Both the position numbers and the translations under genes were made by a program. From Trochalopteron elliotii (Eukaryota; Chordata; Aves; Passeriformes; Leiothrichidae): a DNA stretch of 64,000 bases. Positions 46,168 to 57,993 of this stretch are shown here, in pieces; the stretch's first letter is position 1, and every line of letters starts with the position of its first letter. The notes below the pieces were generated by a model that was not told the DNA's origin, searched no databases, and was given only the letters and a program-made list of their open reading frames with translations. Location: contig JANPWX010000344.1 in the NCBI GenBank assembly GCA_024734555.1, forward strand, positions 1 through 64,000. The letters are read 5' to 3'.

Positions 46168-46300
46168 ATTTGCCGAGGTAACCGCACACACTTCCGCCTC
46201 CTTACTTCCCGTCGACCCCAGCGGGGAAACCCGCCAATCAACGAGGGCCGCCGCGGCCGTGCCACATCCCGGAAGTGCCGTGCCGAATTCCCGCCTCAAA
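46168..46300. promoter_or_regulatory. Bidirectional PAAF1/COA4 promoter
   Basis: A short GC-rich interval separates the divergent PAAF1 start codon (46167, minus) from the COA4 first exon (plus). It contains ETS/GABP-type sites: CACTTCCGCC near 46190, TTACTTCCCG near 46203, and CCGGAAGTG at 46269-46277. Clustered ETS sites are common at bidirectional mitochondrial gene promoters. Confidence 0.65.
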
Positions 46301-46525
46301 GGGGCCGCGCTGCGCTGGTACGGGGGCTGCCTGTTGGGGAGGGGCGCACCCATGGGTGGGGTGGGGATCGTCGAGGGTGCCGGACATCCCTGGGGAATGG
46401 GGACCCTTGGGAGGTGAAGGGTGGGGGCTGAGGAGAATGCTGGGCACCCATGGCGGGGGTGGGGAGGGTGCAGAGGGCTCCGGGTGTCCCCGAGGCCAGC
46501 GCCACTCCCTCGTCCCCAGCCCTCC

Positions 46526-46634
46526 ATGGCGAAGGCCGGGCACGCCTGGAGCCGCGCGGCGGCGGAGCGCGGCGAGGCCGAGGAGGACGAGGATCCCCTG
46601 GACGCCCGGATCGCGCGGACCGGCTGCCTGGAGC
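46526..46634 (+). CDS. COA4: Cytochrome c oxidase assembly factor 4, 5' part only (runs into gap)
   Basis: Intermembrane-space twin-CX9C protein needed for cytochrome oxidase assembly (formerly CHCHD8). The visible N-terminus begins MAKAGHAWSRAAAERG, then an acidic EEDEDPLDARIARTGC; the DPLD.xIxRxGC motif is typical of COA4, and the last cysteine begins the CHCH region. The next sequence is 400 Ns, so the CX9C motifs and stop lie in the gap. About 50 residues are expected there, which fits. A non-coding first exon probably ends at 46317 (donor GCTG|GTACGG), spliced to the acceptor CCCCAG at 46514-46519 just before the ATG. After the gap only CR1 sequence is seen. Confidence 0.88.
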
Positions 46635-47034
46635 NNNNNNNNNNNNNNNNNNNNNNNNNNNNNNNNNNNNNNNNNNNNNNNNNNNNNNNNNNNNNNNNNN
46701 NNNNNNNNNNNNNNNNNNNNNNNNNNNNNNNNNNNNNNNNNNNNNNNNNNNNNNNNNNNNNNNNNNNNNNNNNNNNNNNNNNNNNNNNNNNNNNNNNNNN
46801 NNNNNNNNNNNNNNNNNNNNNNNNNNNNNNNNNNNNNNNNNNNNNNNNNNNNNNNNNNNNNNNNNNNNNNNNNNNNNNNNNNNNNNNNNNNNNNNNNNNN
46901 NNNNNNNNNNNNNNNNNNNNNNNNNNNNNNNNNNNNNNNNNNNNNNNNNNNNNNNNNNNNNNNNNNNNNNNNNNNNNNNNNNNNNNNNNNNNNNNNNNNN
47001 NNNNNNNNNNNNNNNNNNNNNNNNNNNNNNNNNN
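46635..47034. other. Assembly gap of 400 Ns
   Basis: 400 consecutive Ns interrupt COA4 after about 36 codons. The round length may be an estimate. The flanks are a very GC-rich coding exon and a CR1 element. Confidence 0.99.
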
Positions 47035-47040
47035 ACAGCA

Positions 47041-47265
47041 TCGAGCTGTGCCACGGTAGGTTCAGCCTGGACATCGGGAGGAATTTCTTCATGGCAAGGG
47101 GTTTTAAACATTGGAAGGGACTGCTCAGGGAGGTTTGGAGTCCTCATCCCAGAAGGTGTCCAAGAATGACTGGACTCAGTCCTCTAGGCTGGTGACAGAG
47201 TGGGGATTGGGCACAGCTCGGACTCTATGATTCCAGAGGTCTTTTCCAACCAAAATGATTCTGTG
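47041..47265 (+). mobile_element. CR1 3' fragment after the gap
   Basis: Plus-oriented: GGTTCAGCCTGGACATCGGG, GGAATTTCTTCATGGCAAGG, CATTGGAAGGGACTGCTCAG and TTCCAACCAAAATGATTCTG. Probably in the COA4 3' flank. Confidence 0.85.
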
Positions 47266-47985
47266 GCTGTGGATTTCCAGCCCAAAATGTCCAAGCCCAG
47301 GAGCATTCACAGCACTCAGGCTGGGTCTTGGCTCCAGAACAGCCCTGCTATGGATTTTTACTGTGTCCTCTGTGCTATCCTGAGGCTTTTCCCAGCAGTG
47401 ATAACCTCATGTCCCACAGGATGGGATTTCTGGGAAGGGGATTTATCCCCTGGGAAGCCACAGAAAAATTAGGAGTGAGAGAAAAAGGGATGCCCATCTC
47501 ACCACCATTTGCTGGCAAAGAAGCCATGAGAAAGAAAAAAAAAAAGCTTTTTGCATGGCTTTTGCCAGCAGGAAGGTTCCAGGCTATTTCCCAGGGATGT
47601 GGGTGCTGGGAATGCTGAGGGGCTGGGCATGGAAGCACAAGCAACACTTGGACAGCCCCAGTTTGGGAGAGAGTGTAAATCAATGAGTTATTTTCCCTCA
47701 TTTTCACAAGCTGGTCCTTAGAAAGGGGGAGAAAAAGGCTCCACACAAACCAGTTTCTGGAACAGTTTCTCTTGGCATCCATCAGATTTGGTTATAACAA
47801 TTCCTGGGATTGTTGCAGCACAGCATTATCCACACACAGAGACTTCTGCAGAAATTGCCACCTATCAAAAGCAAAATAGGCAGGAATTAAAAAAAAAAAA
47901 AAAACAACAAAACCCAAAGGAAAGCAAACCCACGTTCCATTGTGGCATCTTTGCTCCCAGTACAAACCAGTCAGATATAAACACA
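47266..47985. other. Spacer between the COA4 and MRPL48 3' ends
   Basis: No gene seen. It contains short A-runs (47536-47546 and 47889-47903). The two flanking genes converge on it. Confidence 0.5.
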
Positions 47986-47988
47986 TTC

Positions 47989-47994
47989 TTTATT
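47989..47994 (-). other. MRPL48: MRPL48 polyadenylation signal
   Basis: AATAAA in minus sense, about 125 nt beyond the MRPL48 stop codon. Confidence 0.8.
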
Positions 47995-48119
47995 TTTACT
48001 GAGCCAAGCTGAATGCCAACAGTGGGAATTCCTTCCAGTCCACAGAGTCACCAGTACCAAGCTCATGGAAGCACCCTCTGGAGGCTGAACAGCCCATGGA
48101 TGGCACATTGTTCCTCACC

Positions 48120-51100
48120 TCAGGACATCTCTGCCAGCAGCTCTTCCAGCTCTGGTCGAGACTTCAGTCGGCTCTTGAAATCGGCTTCTGTGTGCTGTGG
48201 AGGGAGGGAGAACCACCACAAATCAGCATCACACATCACACAGGATCCCTGCTTCCTAAAGGGAAAGCACTGGGAAATGCAACCATACCTGTTTCACCAA
48301 CAGATGGACCCCCTCAGGCTGGCTGCTCTGAATGATCTCCAGCAGGATGGGAGCAAACGTGGAGCTCAAACCATGGATCTGAAAGCAGAAATGACTGAGC
48401 TGCAGGAGAACAACCCCAGAATACTCTGGGTTGGGAGGGACCTTAAAGATCATCCAGTCCCACCCCTGCCATGGGCAGGGACCCCTTCCACTATCCCAGG
48501 CTGCTCCAAGCCCTGTCCAGCCTGTCCTTGAGCACCCCCAGGGATGGGGCAGCCACAGCTTCCCTGTGCCAGGGCCTCCCCACCCTCCCAGGGAACAATT
48601 CCTTCTCAATATCCTATCCATCCCTGTGAGTTTCTCCAGTTACCCATCCCCAAACATGATTTTTCTACCCCTCCTATCAATTATTCTGCAGAAAATAGAT
48701 AATAAATCTTCTGCCTGAAACACAGAGCCAGGAAATCCTCCTGGGCTTCTAGTATAAGAGCAACACTCAGCACAAAACATAATTAGACTTTCTGCTTCCA
48801 TTTATGCCCAAACGATGCCTTTCATCTGTTAAATGTCTGAGGGGTTTGGGGAGCCTGTGATGGAAGTGCTGCAGCTCTGTCAGCAAATCCCAGCTCCTAC
48901 CTGGACAACCCTCTGGTGGGTGGTCAGGACTGCATCCAGCTGCATTTTGGATCCCCTCTCTTCCATGAACAGCAGCTCGCTGGTTTTGGTGGGCATGGCG
49001 TAGCTGCAGGAGCCAGACAGGCAGTGCTTAGGACAGGCAGGAAATTGGCACTACTTTACAGGGGTGAATCAACCTCCACAGCAGAGAATGGGGAAGCAGA
49101 TTAACTTTTCATGGAAAATAAATTATGCAAAGGATGTATCTTGCAAATCAGGCACCGGCAGAGGCCAGGTGTTTTGCTGGAAGGAGATAAGGAGGGAGCT
49201 CTGCAGTGGTGCTGCCAGCAAAAGCCTGGGTTAGCTCCAAACACCAGCCTGAGAACCTTTAACTTCTTCAGAGGTCAAGAAAAGCAACAGTTGTGACTTA
49301 TTTTGTCTTTTGGGACAGAGCTAAAATCTGCTGCTGCTGCAATGCACCACTCAAAACACATTGTTGACACCTCAGATTTAATGGGAATGTGACTGGGAGT
49401 GGATCAGACTCTGCTCAGCACTCAGAGACCTCAGTCTCCTCATCCCCATTCCCAGAGCTACATCCAAGCTCCACCCTACTGCCCACCTTTCCCCTCAATT
49501 TCCAGTCTGAAGGGCAAATCTTTCCTTTCTCTACACACTGAACCACGTCCAGAGGGTACAAGTGAAAAGCACACATTTTAGAGAGTCACCAGTGGTTTTA
49601 TTCCCTGGAGGCAGCTCAGGGCTTTTCCCAGTGCCTGCAGCTCCCTGGGAGCACTTCAGGCACCAAGGTGCTGCCTAACATTGCTCAGGCATTAAAACCA
49701 GGGGAGTGGCTGTTGGATTATGCCTGTTTTGGAGAGCTTGGAAGCTCACCCAGCACCTTCAGGGCTTTCCCAAGCTCATTCCAGCTTGGATAACCAGGGT
49801 GGTGTGCAGAGCCTGGATTGCAGACCATGAAGGAAAACCAGCAGCAAATGTCAGCAATTCCCAGGCTCTGCACCCACAGACTTAAGGCGTTTTCCTCAGA
49901 GGAAGGAGATGTAACAGCAGTTTTTTCCTTGGAACCTGCTCAAGTCAGTGCCTGAAGAACTCAAATTTCAGCCTTCCTGAGGTAAATAAAGCATCCAAAA
50001 TTGTACAGATACACAAAAAGAGAACACAGGGCAGGTGAGAGGTTTGGATTTACATCCAAATGGGACTGTCCCAGGAGGACTGGAGTGTGCCCTGATGTGC
50101 AGGGGGTCATAATCCAGAGGGACAGATTTCCTCCTACCTCTCGTTGACCCGGATGGAGAGACGGTTGCAGAGCCTGTGGACGTACTGAGCAAAGTGCTCC
50201 ACCAGGCACAGATCATGGGAAGTCATCTGGATGTTGACATCTCCAAACTGGTACTCAGTGCCAGCATCAATCTCCTTCATCTGCACTTTTTCCTTTCTCT
50301 TCTTTGGAACCTGTTTTCCAAAAGAAAATAACATAAAATGGAAATTATCTGGTTTGAACAATGTTGGGAATAAAGGTTCAGCTCTTGGATGGCATCAAAC
50401 AGAAAACACACTCATGCTGTGGTTAATTTCTTTCAGAGCAAGAAAGAAAGCAGTAAAACCAGTAGAAATAAACCTGCTGTTTATTTCAGTTCCTGCCTAA
50501 AAGGCAGCTGACTTCTTGTTGTTTCCTCCTTCCACACAAACGTCTTTCCAAATCTCAGGGAGGGTGAAAAGGTTACATCCAAGTGAGACCTGCTCACAAT
50601 ATTCTGGAATAGTTCAGGTGTTAAATTCAGCATCAGGAAGGGGTTCCTCCCTCCCAAAGCTACTCACTCACTTCCACAGGAACATACTGGACAAAAGGAA
50701 GCATTTCTGCAGTGTGGTGAGTGGGTACTACATGGAATCATGGAATAGTTTGGATTGGAAGGAACCTTAAATCTCATCCCCTTCCAGCCCCCTGCCATGG
50801 GCAGACACACCTTCCACCATTCCAGGTTTCTCCAAACCCCTTCCAAGCTGGCCTCCTGAGATGGGACATCCATATCCTTCAGGATTCCCTTGGGAAAGCA
50901 AGCCCAGAGGCAAGTCCTTCTGCCTACCTCCTCTGGGAGCAGGTATTTAAACTTCCCAATTCCATGTGTAGGTCGGGACCTGTAGGATCTGTGGCAACCC
51001 AGGAGTGCATCACCTGAAAATGAAAGCAGAGCAAAAGTGTTTCCAGATGCAAACAAACATCTGGAGGTGCTTGGAGAGCCCCAAATTACGGTCACATAAC

Positions 51101-52410
51101 ACCATGGCTGCTTAGCCAAGAATAGGGCAAAAAAGAGGAAAATGTTAGAAAAAAACATAGGGAAGTGGCAGAGCACCTGCTCTGCTTATTTAACCAGTCC
51201 AAAAGAGGCTAAAAAAACCCCCAAAATGAAGCACAAATGCTCCAACGTTTAATATTTATTGGAGGGAAGTGAATTTTTGCCTCAAAGCTATATTGCCAAC
51301 AGACCTTACCTGCAGCACACAGACGGTTTTCTCTGGCTGTTGCTGCTCTGTAGGAAACAAGACAATGATTAAAAAAAAACCTGTAGGAAACAAGATAATA
51401 ATTAACAACTCTGATTTCCCTCACTTTTGGAAACATTAATGTTCTCTTGCAAAGGCACAGTCTGATTCCATCAGCACAAAGATTCCCCTTTTTTCCCATC
51501 CCACAGCCCTTTTAACTCCCAGCTCAAAGTCTTACCCCCACTATTAGAAGATTTGGAAAACAAACAAACCAACACCCCAGAAAAAAACCCCAAAACTGCT
51601 TTTTGGTCACCTGTTTTCTCACCTGCTGAGGGCAAACAGCTGCCTGAGCAACACTCCCTTCTCCAAGCACAGCACCTGCAGTGGTTAAAACACAACAGGG
51701 TGGCAGATCTGCTGGGTATTTTCACCAACACCTCCAGTTTAGGACCCAGGGAACGGCTGGAGCTGTGTCAGGGGATGTTTAGGTGGGATATCACGGAAAG
51801 GTTCTTCCCCAGAGGGTGCTGGGCACTGCCCAGGCTCCCCAGGGAATGGGCACAGCGTCGAGGGTGCCAGAGCTCCAGGAGCCTTTGGACAGCCCTGCCA
51901 GTGGTTGGATAGTCCATGAACAACCCTCGTGCTTGTCCCACCTCCACAAGGATGGAGGGAAATAGCTCATTCATCCGGCAAAGAGCTTTTCCTTCGCCAA
52001 ACCAGGGTGGGGGATAAATACCAACGTCCCAAATGTCCCAATATAGAGGGATCTGACAGGGCCCACGGAGACGAGGGTTGTAACAGAGTTGGGGTGACTT
52101 CTAGATGTGTGAGGATGGGGACCAGGGTGTGTGGGTGTCTCGGCCCCTGGTCCAGGAGCACCAAGACAGATCAAGGGCACGATCTCAAAGTCTGGACTCC
52201 CTCAGGATCACCCCCACACTTCCTTCCGAAACCAAACCAGGGTCGGATCAGGACCTCCAGTAGCAGGGCTGGGGCTGCCTCAGCTCTCCCAAGGACCACG
52301 GCTACTCCTCCGTTCCCGTTCCTCCCCTTCCCTCCGTCCCCCCGTTCTTCCCCGTTCCCACTCCCCGTCCCGGCAGCCATCCCCGCTACCTTCGGCACCG
52401 CCGCCATCAT
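48120..52410 (-). CDS. MRPL48: Mitochondrial large ribosomal subunit protein mL48, complete
   Basis: Component of the 39S mitoribosomal subunit with a uS10-like fold. Coding exons in transcript order: 52410-52390, 51675-51623, 51347-51310, 51013-50928, 50310-50138, 49003-48901, 48378-48289, 48194-48120. Total 639 nt, 212 residues plus TGA, equal to the human length I recall. The first exon encodes only seven residues (MMAAVPK) before VLCLEKG, the same split as in human. Conserved segments include [37 protein letters not shown] and [17 protein letters not shown]. An in-frame ATG further upstream (52464) would add 18 residues not expected in the family. The N-terminus is rich in basic, hydroxyl and hydrophobic residues, consistent with mitochondrial import. 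Confidence 0.95.
48412..48622 (-). mobile_element. CR1 3' fragment in MRPL48 intron 6
   Basis: Minus-oriented: GGGAGGGACCTTAAAGATCA, CCCACCCCTGCCATGGGCAG, CTGTCCAGCCTGTCCTTGAG and GCCAGGGCCTCCCCACCC. It ends about 35 bp from exon 7. Confidence 0.95.
50732..50895 (-). mobile_element. CR1 3' fragment in MRPL48 intron 4
   Basis: Minus-oriented: ATGGAATCATGGAATAGTTT, GGATTGGAAGGAACCTTAAA, CAGCCCCCTGCCATGGGCAG. It lies about 35 bp downstream of the exon 4 donor in transcript sense. Confidence 0.9.
51745..51915 (+). mobile_element. CR1 3' fragment in MRPL48 intron 1
   Basis: Plus-oriented, antisense to the gene: CTGTGTCAGGGGATGTTTAG, GTGGGATATCACGGAAAGGT, TCTTCCCCAGAGGGTGCTGG. The tail is truncated. 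Confidence 0.85.
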
Positions 52411-52935
52411 CCGGCGCTGCGGTCCGTCGCTCAAAGCCTTCCCCCTCCGTGCCCCGGTACCCACCCCGTCCCGCGGCTCCCTCCCCGAGTTCCGCCCACC
52501 GATGCCTCCCGGGAATTCTAATTTTCGGACAGCTCCTCACTCCGCCCACGGAGAACTCCCGTAGGGAACAACTTTTGGACAAGCCGCCGTACTAGCGGGG
52601 CTCTGGTGTCCTGAATGAAGCAGCGGGAAGGGCACGGAGGTGCAGGTGGTAATGGCGGACACCTCGTTCATACCTGCCCACACGCAGCGGGCAGCGCCGC
52701 CTTGAGGCAGCGGCTGCACAGCGCACCCTGCCCTGAGCCAATCACCGCGCGTCCCGCCCGTCACGGCCCGCCCCCCGCCCGTCCTGGCGTGATTGGTCTC
52801 CAGCCACGTCCATCACGGCGCGGCGGCCATGTTGAGTGTGGCATGGCCACGTGGCCGTGCTGAGGGCGGTGCCCGGCCCGCCCCGGGGTGGTGCAGCGGC
52901 CATCCTGAGTGTGGCGTCGCGGCGGCCATTTACTT
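52250..52935 (-). promoter_or_regulatory. MRPL48: CpG-island promoter region of MRPL48
   Basis: CpG-rich DNA on both sides of the MRPL48 start codon. Upstream it holds a perfect palindromic E-box GGCCACGTGGCC (52845-52856) and three GCGGCCAT elements (about 52823, 52896 and 52922) of YY1 type. The island extends 0.5 kb upstream of the gene, so it may also fire in the plus direction. Confidence 0.55.
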
Positions 52936-55545
52936 AGTCCTTTAGTATCACTTAAAAAAAATTAAAATATTTACAATCACGAAATCCTAAGCGTAGGAAG
53001 GCTGCGCTGGCGGGGACCTCCTCTCTGATTTCCCAGTGGGAGAGGAGGTGAGGAGGGGGTCTGCCTGGGAAGAGATGGGCCTATGGTCCTTTGCCTGCCG
53101 GGCCAGACAGTCTGGAAAACCCATCCCCTGTTCAACTGCCTCTTCCACACGAACCTTATTTTCCCACAGACTCTTTTCCCTCCTCCTGGCTCCCTTTTCT
53201 CCAGTCTGTCTCCTCCTTCTTTCCATAGCAAATGCTCACTCTGGAGCCCACATCCCCGTGCCCCCTTCCTGGAGCCGTTCCCTGCCTGGGAGCTGGATTT
53301 TGAGTCAGGATTTCCCGCTCTGCTGACTGACGCCTGCTCCAACTGCTCTTGCTGGAGCTGTCAGAGCTCCTGATGGACTTTCTCCCCCCAGTTCATCCAC
53401 GTGGCAAATTCATTTCCTGCTCTGTGATCCAGCCCTGTCGTGCATTTCTGAGTGCCTGGAGGTCCAGACACACATTGGACACCCTTGATGTCCATCCCCC
53501 CTGCTCTGGTGCACGGAGGGGACAGAAGGAACGTGAAGGGACAAGGTTTGTGTCTCCGCCTGCCCAGCACATGGAGACAGCAGAGGGGATCCACGGCACC
53601 TTTGCTCTCTGCTCCACAGTGCAAGGACACGTGTTCCCAGCTCCAAGCTGTGTTTTCCTGGCGCTCCCAGGACATGACAGAACTGCCCACGTGGATGTTT
53701 TCCTGCCCTTTGATCCCATCTGGCAAGCCCCAGGCAGGGCCAGCCTGGGAATGACACTTGACTAAGGATCACTGTGGGAGTCTGAGCTGGGTTAAGGCCA
53801 GCACACTCACTCCAGGAAACCTGGGCTTCTCCTCCCATGACCTTTGAAGCCCCAGAGGAAATTCAGGAGGGGCTGCTGTGACTGGAGGGGGCTGGCTGGT
53901 CCTGTATTTGTAGGGGAAGCTGTGATGAGCATCACGATTAAGAGCAGGTCAAGGATGACTCCCAATTCCCTGCCCTCCAAACCTGTGTGCCCATGGAGTG
54001 GGACTGCACCCCTTAATTCCCTCTGCCCCTCCTGGGGACTCACCTTTCTTCCTCCCACAAAAGGCAGCTGAGGAGGGAGTGTTACTCCAGGCTGAGTTTG
54101 GGGTAGGGCAGTAAAAGATTGCAGGGATCTCCTCTCCCAATGAGTTGTTTGTCCTCTGGGTCTCCATGAGAAACAAGTCCACCTCTCCACTGAGGAATGT
54201 CTCTGAGATCTGTCATAGATGGATACATTTTAAGGCCAAAAGAGATTGTTAAATCACAGAATTCAGTCTCCTGCAGGTCACAGTTGACAGGTTTCCACTG
54301 ACTTATGGCTTTTTGGAAGCAGATCACTCCTCTCCCTGTGAAAGCATCTTTCTCACAAAGGCTCCTCTCGATTTTCCCCAGATACAAAGATAGTGCTGCT
54401 CTTGGCAGGTTGTTCTGGTGGCTGAGCAGCCTCTCTGTTAGGACACGGTCCTTATTTCCAACTGGAATGTGCATTTCTTTGCCTTTTGCATCATTTCACA
54501 GCCAGGGAGCCGAATCCCTGTTGCAGGAGCACAATTTCCAAACGTTTTTGTGACATTTACATGGAGATGCTGAGGTGACTCGATGACTTCCTTTTTCTGT
54601 ACCAGACTAAAAAAACTCCAGGAAGCCTTTCCTCCTTTTTAAGGCTTCCCATGCCTTGCCTCCGCTTCTTTTCAGACTCATCCAATGATGAAAACAAACA
54701 AGAAGTGTTCAAATAGATCTTAGAAGAAAACCTCTGTTTCATGTGTCTCTGCCTTCAACTGTTTTCCCTGGGACTTGCAGAAAAGATCCTGGAATACGTC
54801 CTGACACAAAAACAAAGACAATATCTCTATTTAATATCTGAAATCACGTCAGGCCAGTTCTCTGCCAGTCTGGATTCCCTTTCTCTGTGGTGCAGGAGAG
54901 CAGCCACACAACCAGTGTGGAAGCACTCCCAGATGCCAGGTGCGGAGATGGATGGGAGATTCTGCTCATATCTATTAAAACTTGTTTAAATTTAATCACC
55001 TGATTAAAGACACATTTTCCTCTTTTAGTTCTCTGGTACTTCACGGCCTGGGTGAAAAAAACCCAACCCTCGGTGAAGCAGTTAATCACATTGAGGGAGT
55101 ATAAATGAAATGATCAAAAATAGAAAGGCTTTCAAATCTAAACATGTAACAGATGCCATTTCCCTGACTATCAGAGCAGAGACGCTCTGGAACAATCTCC
55201 CAGCCAAGGTTTAAACAGGAGGGGCCAGGATGCACCTGGGAACCTCCTAAACCACTGAACTTTGAGGGCAGAGTGGGGAAAAATGGGCAAAAAATAGTGA
55301 AAGGGAAAGCTAGCCCCACCAGCAAAAGGTGGAGGGCCCTCAGGCACTGTCAAAGGACGATAGTGGGGATCACTGACCTTCCCGGGAAACATCACCCTGT
55401 GAGAGATCTGCTCCCCAGAGATGCTCCTCTGAAAGGAGTATCTGTATCAGTTTAGGGTTAAGCCTTTGGTTTTAAGGACTTTTCTGGTTCCTCTCTCACG
55501 CCCGTGCTGGCTGGGTACACCCTGCAGCCCTTACCCTGATGCTGA
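52936..55545. other. Intergenic spacer between MRPL48 and RAB6A
   Basis: About 2.6 kb with no recognisable gene on either strand. It contains an ancient CR1-like tail (54205-54300). The rest appears to be unique non-coding sequence. Confidence 0.5.
54205..54300 (-). mobile_element. Ancient CR1-like 3' end
   Basis: ATAGATGGATACATTTTAAG, then GCCAAAAGAGATTGTTAAAT and CAGTCTCCTGCAGGTCACAG, resembles the older amniote CR1 tail (GGCCAGAAGGGACCATT...TCTGACCTCCTG). It differs from the younger avian copies in the window. Confidence 0.5.
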
Positions 55546-55551
55546 GGCTGT

Positions 55552-55742
55552 GAGGGTGGGCAGGCCCTGGCACAGGGTGCCCAGAGAAGCTGTGGCTGCC
55601 CCTGGATCCCTGGAAGTGTCCAAGGCCAGGCCGGATGAGGCTCGGAGCAGCCTGTCCTGGGGGAAGGTGTCCCTGCCCGTGGCAGGGGGTGGAACTGGAT
55701 GATTCTCCTCGTCCCTCCCTCCCCACCCGAACCATTCCCGGC
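55552..55742 (+). mobile_element. CR1 3' fragment immediately upstream of the RAB6A CpG island
   Basis: Plus-oriented: GGCCCTGGCACAGGGTGCCC, AGAGAAGCTGTGGCTGCCCC, TGGATCCCTGGAAGTGTCCA, CCCGTGGCAGGGGGTGGAAC and ACCCGAACCATTCCCG. Its 3' end meets the start of the CpG island. Confidence 0.9.
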
Positions 55743-56471
<729 letters not shown>

Positions 56472-57970
56472 TAACACCCCGCCCACCGAAGCCCATCTCC
56501 AGAAACAGTTGCTGATTCATTCGATCCCAGCTCCTCTGGTTTTTTGGGGGGCAGGAGTCTGAATCCGCAGTGTTTACCGTGTAAATACAGCGTTTCTCCA
56601 TAATGGAGTTATGTCTCGGCAGAGCGACGCTCTGAATATTTAATTCACTCAGTGAGGTTTTCTTCCCTGTCTTTGGAATGAAAAAGAAAAAAAAAAAAAA
56701 AACAAACAACCCAACCTAAACAATGTCTCCTCCTTCCTTAGCGGAAGGCCTCTAAATCTCCAATATTGCATTCCAAATCTTTCCCATGGAAGAGTTTTCT
56801 GAAGAAAAAAAAAAAAAGCTCCTTTATGAGATGCTTTGTGTAATCCTGGGTAGATACTGAGCGATCTGTGACATAATGAATAGGTGCAAAATATTTTCTG
56901 TCTCAGGGCGGGGTATTTGCTCCCTCAGCCACCTTTGGTCCCTGTGTTAGGAGATGATGAAATACTAGTTAGGGGATATTTTTGGCCAAATTAGTTGTGT
57001 CTTGGTGTTTCTTCACTCAGATGTGGATGAGCTTGGTGATAAGGCTGCTGTTGAAATTATTTACCTGTACGTTGGCAATTTCCTTAAGTCTGTTCCTTGA
57101 ATCATTCTCATTTTATTTTGTGGTTTGGGGGTTGAAACAGCTCTTCTCATATCAGGGATTCGGGGAACACAAGTGCAACTTGATTATTTATTATTTTTTG
57201 GGTAAGTCACCTGATCTGCTTGGTAAGGTGCTATTTGGCCAGCCATTTTATGAGGATTTTGGATGAGGGTCCTGTGTAGAAAATGCTGGGGTTTTTTGGG
57301 GGTTTTTTGTTTCATTCTTTCTTTCCCAGGTATTTGATAACAGGAATCTGAAATATTGGCAATGCATTTGCAAAACCCCTGGCTTGTTTACCTGTATTTC
57401 TGAGCTTCAACATCATGAAGCTTTTCAAATACCTCCATGGAAGGTTGTGGCACTTGGTGCAGATCTTAAATCTCAGCAGCTCCTCGTTTACACGTGGATT
57501 TCTTGTCTCTCCTAGCAGACATAACGTCAGATATCTGCTTCCTCTAGGAATTTTTTTTTCCCCCTCTCAGCTAATCATCTGTTTTTATACTGAAAGCTTT
57601 TAAATCATTCCCAGTCATAGCATCAAACCTAGGGAGGAGAGAAGGGGTTCTGTGGGTACAGCGCAGCGAAATCCTCGTGACTGAATATCCTCAAGCCCTG
57701 CAACTGCTGCCTCGACTGGGGCTTAGGGATGGGTGGGAGCTGATTGGAATCCAGAGCCGGGGCTGGCAGCTGCAGGGTGGGCTCCAGCCCTGCCTTTGTC
57801 TGGGATGCTGGGGGATGACTCGGTGCCAGCTCCGTGTCCGCACATCCCGCGGGTGCTGCAGCGTGGGCATGCTCCGACACGGTGCTCCGTCAGTCTGCCT
57901 GTGATGGAGACACGTCCCTTCCTGGATTGAAGCTCTTCACATGTCTCTGTCATGATGTCATTCCCTGTAA

Positions 57971-57993
57971 TTTTTTTTTTTTTTTTTTTTTTT
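57971..57993. repeat. Poly(T) run
   Basis: Uninterrupted run of more than 20 T in RAB6A intron 1. It may be the poly(A) end of an antisense retroposed sequence, but no recognisable body adjoins it. Confidence 0.8.

Noticed and set aside
52407..52464. Upstream in-frame ATG (52464) as the MRPL48 start
   Set aside because: It would add 18 residues absent from the family. The ATG at 52410 gives the seven-residue first exon and total length of 212 expected from human.
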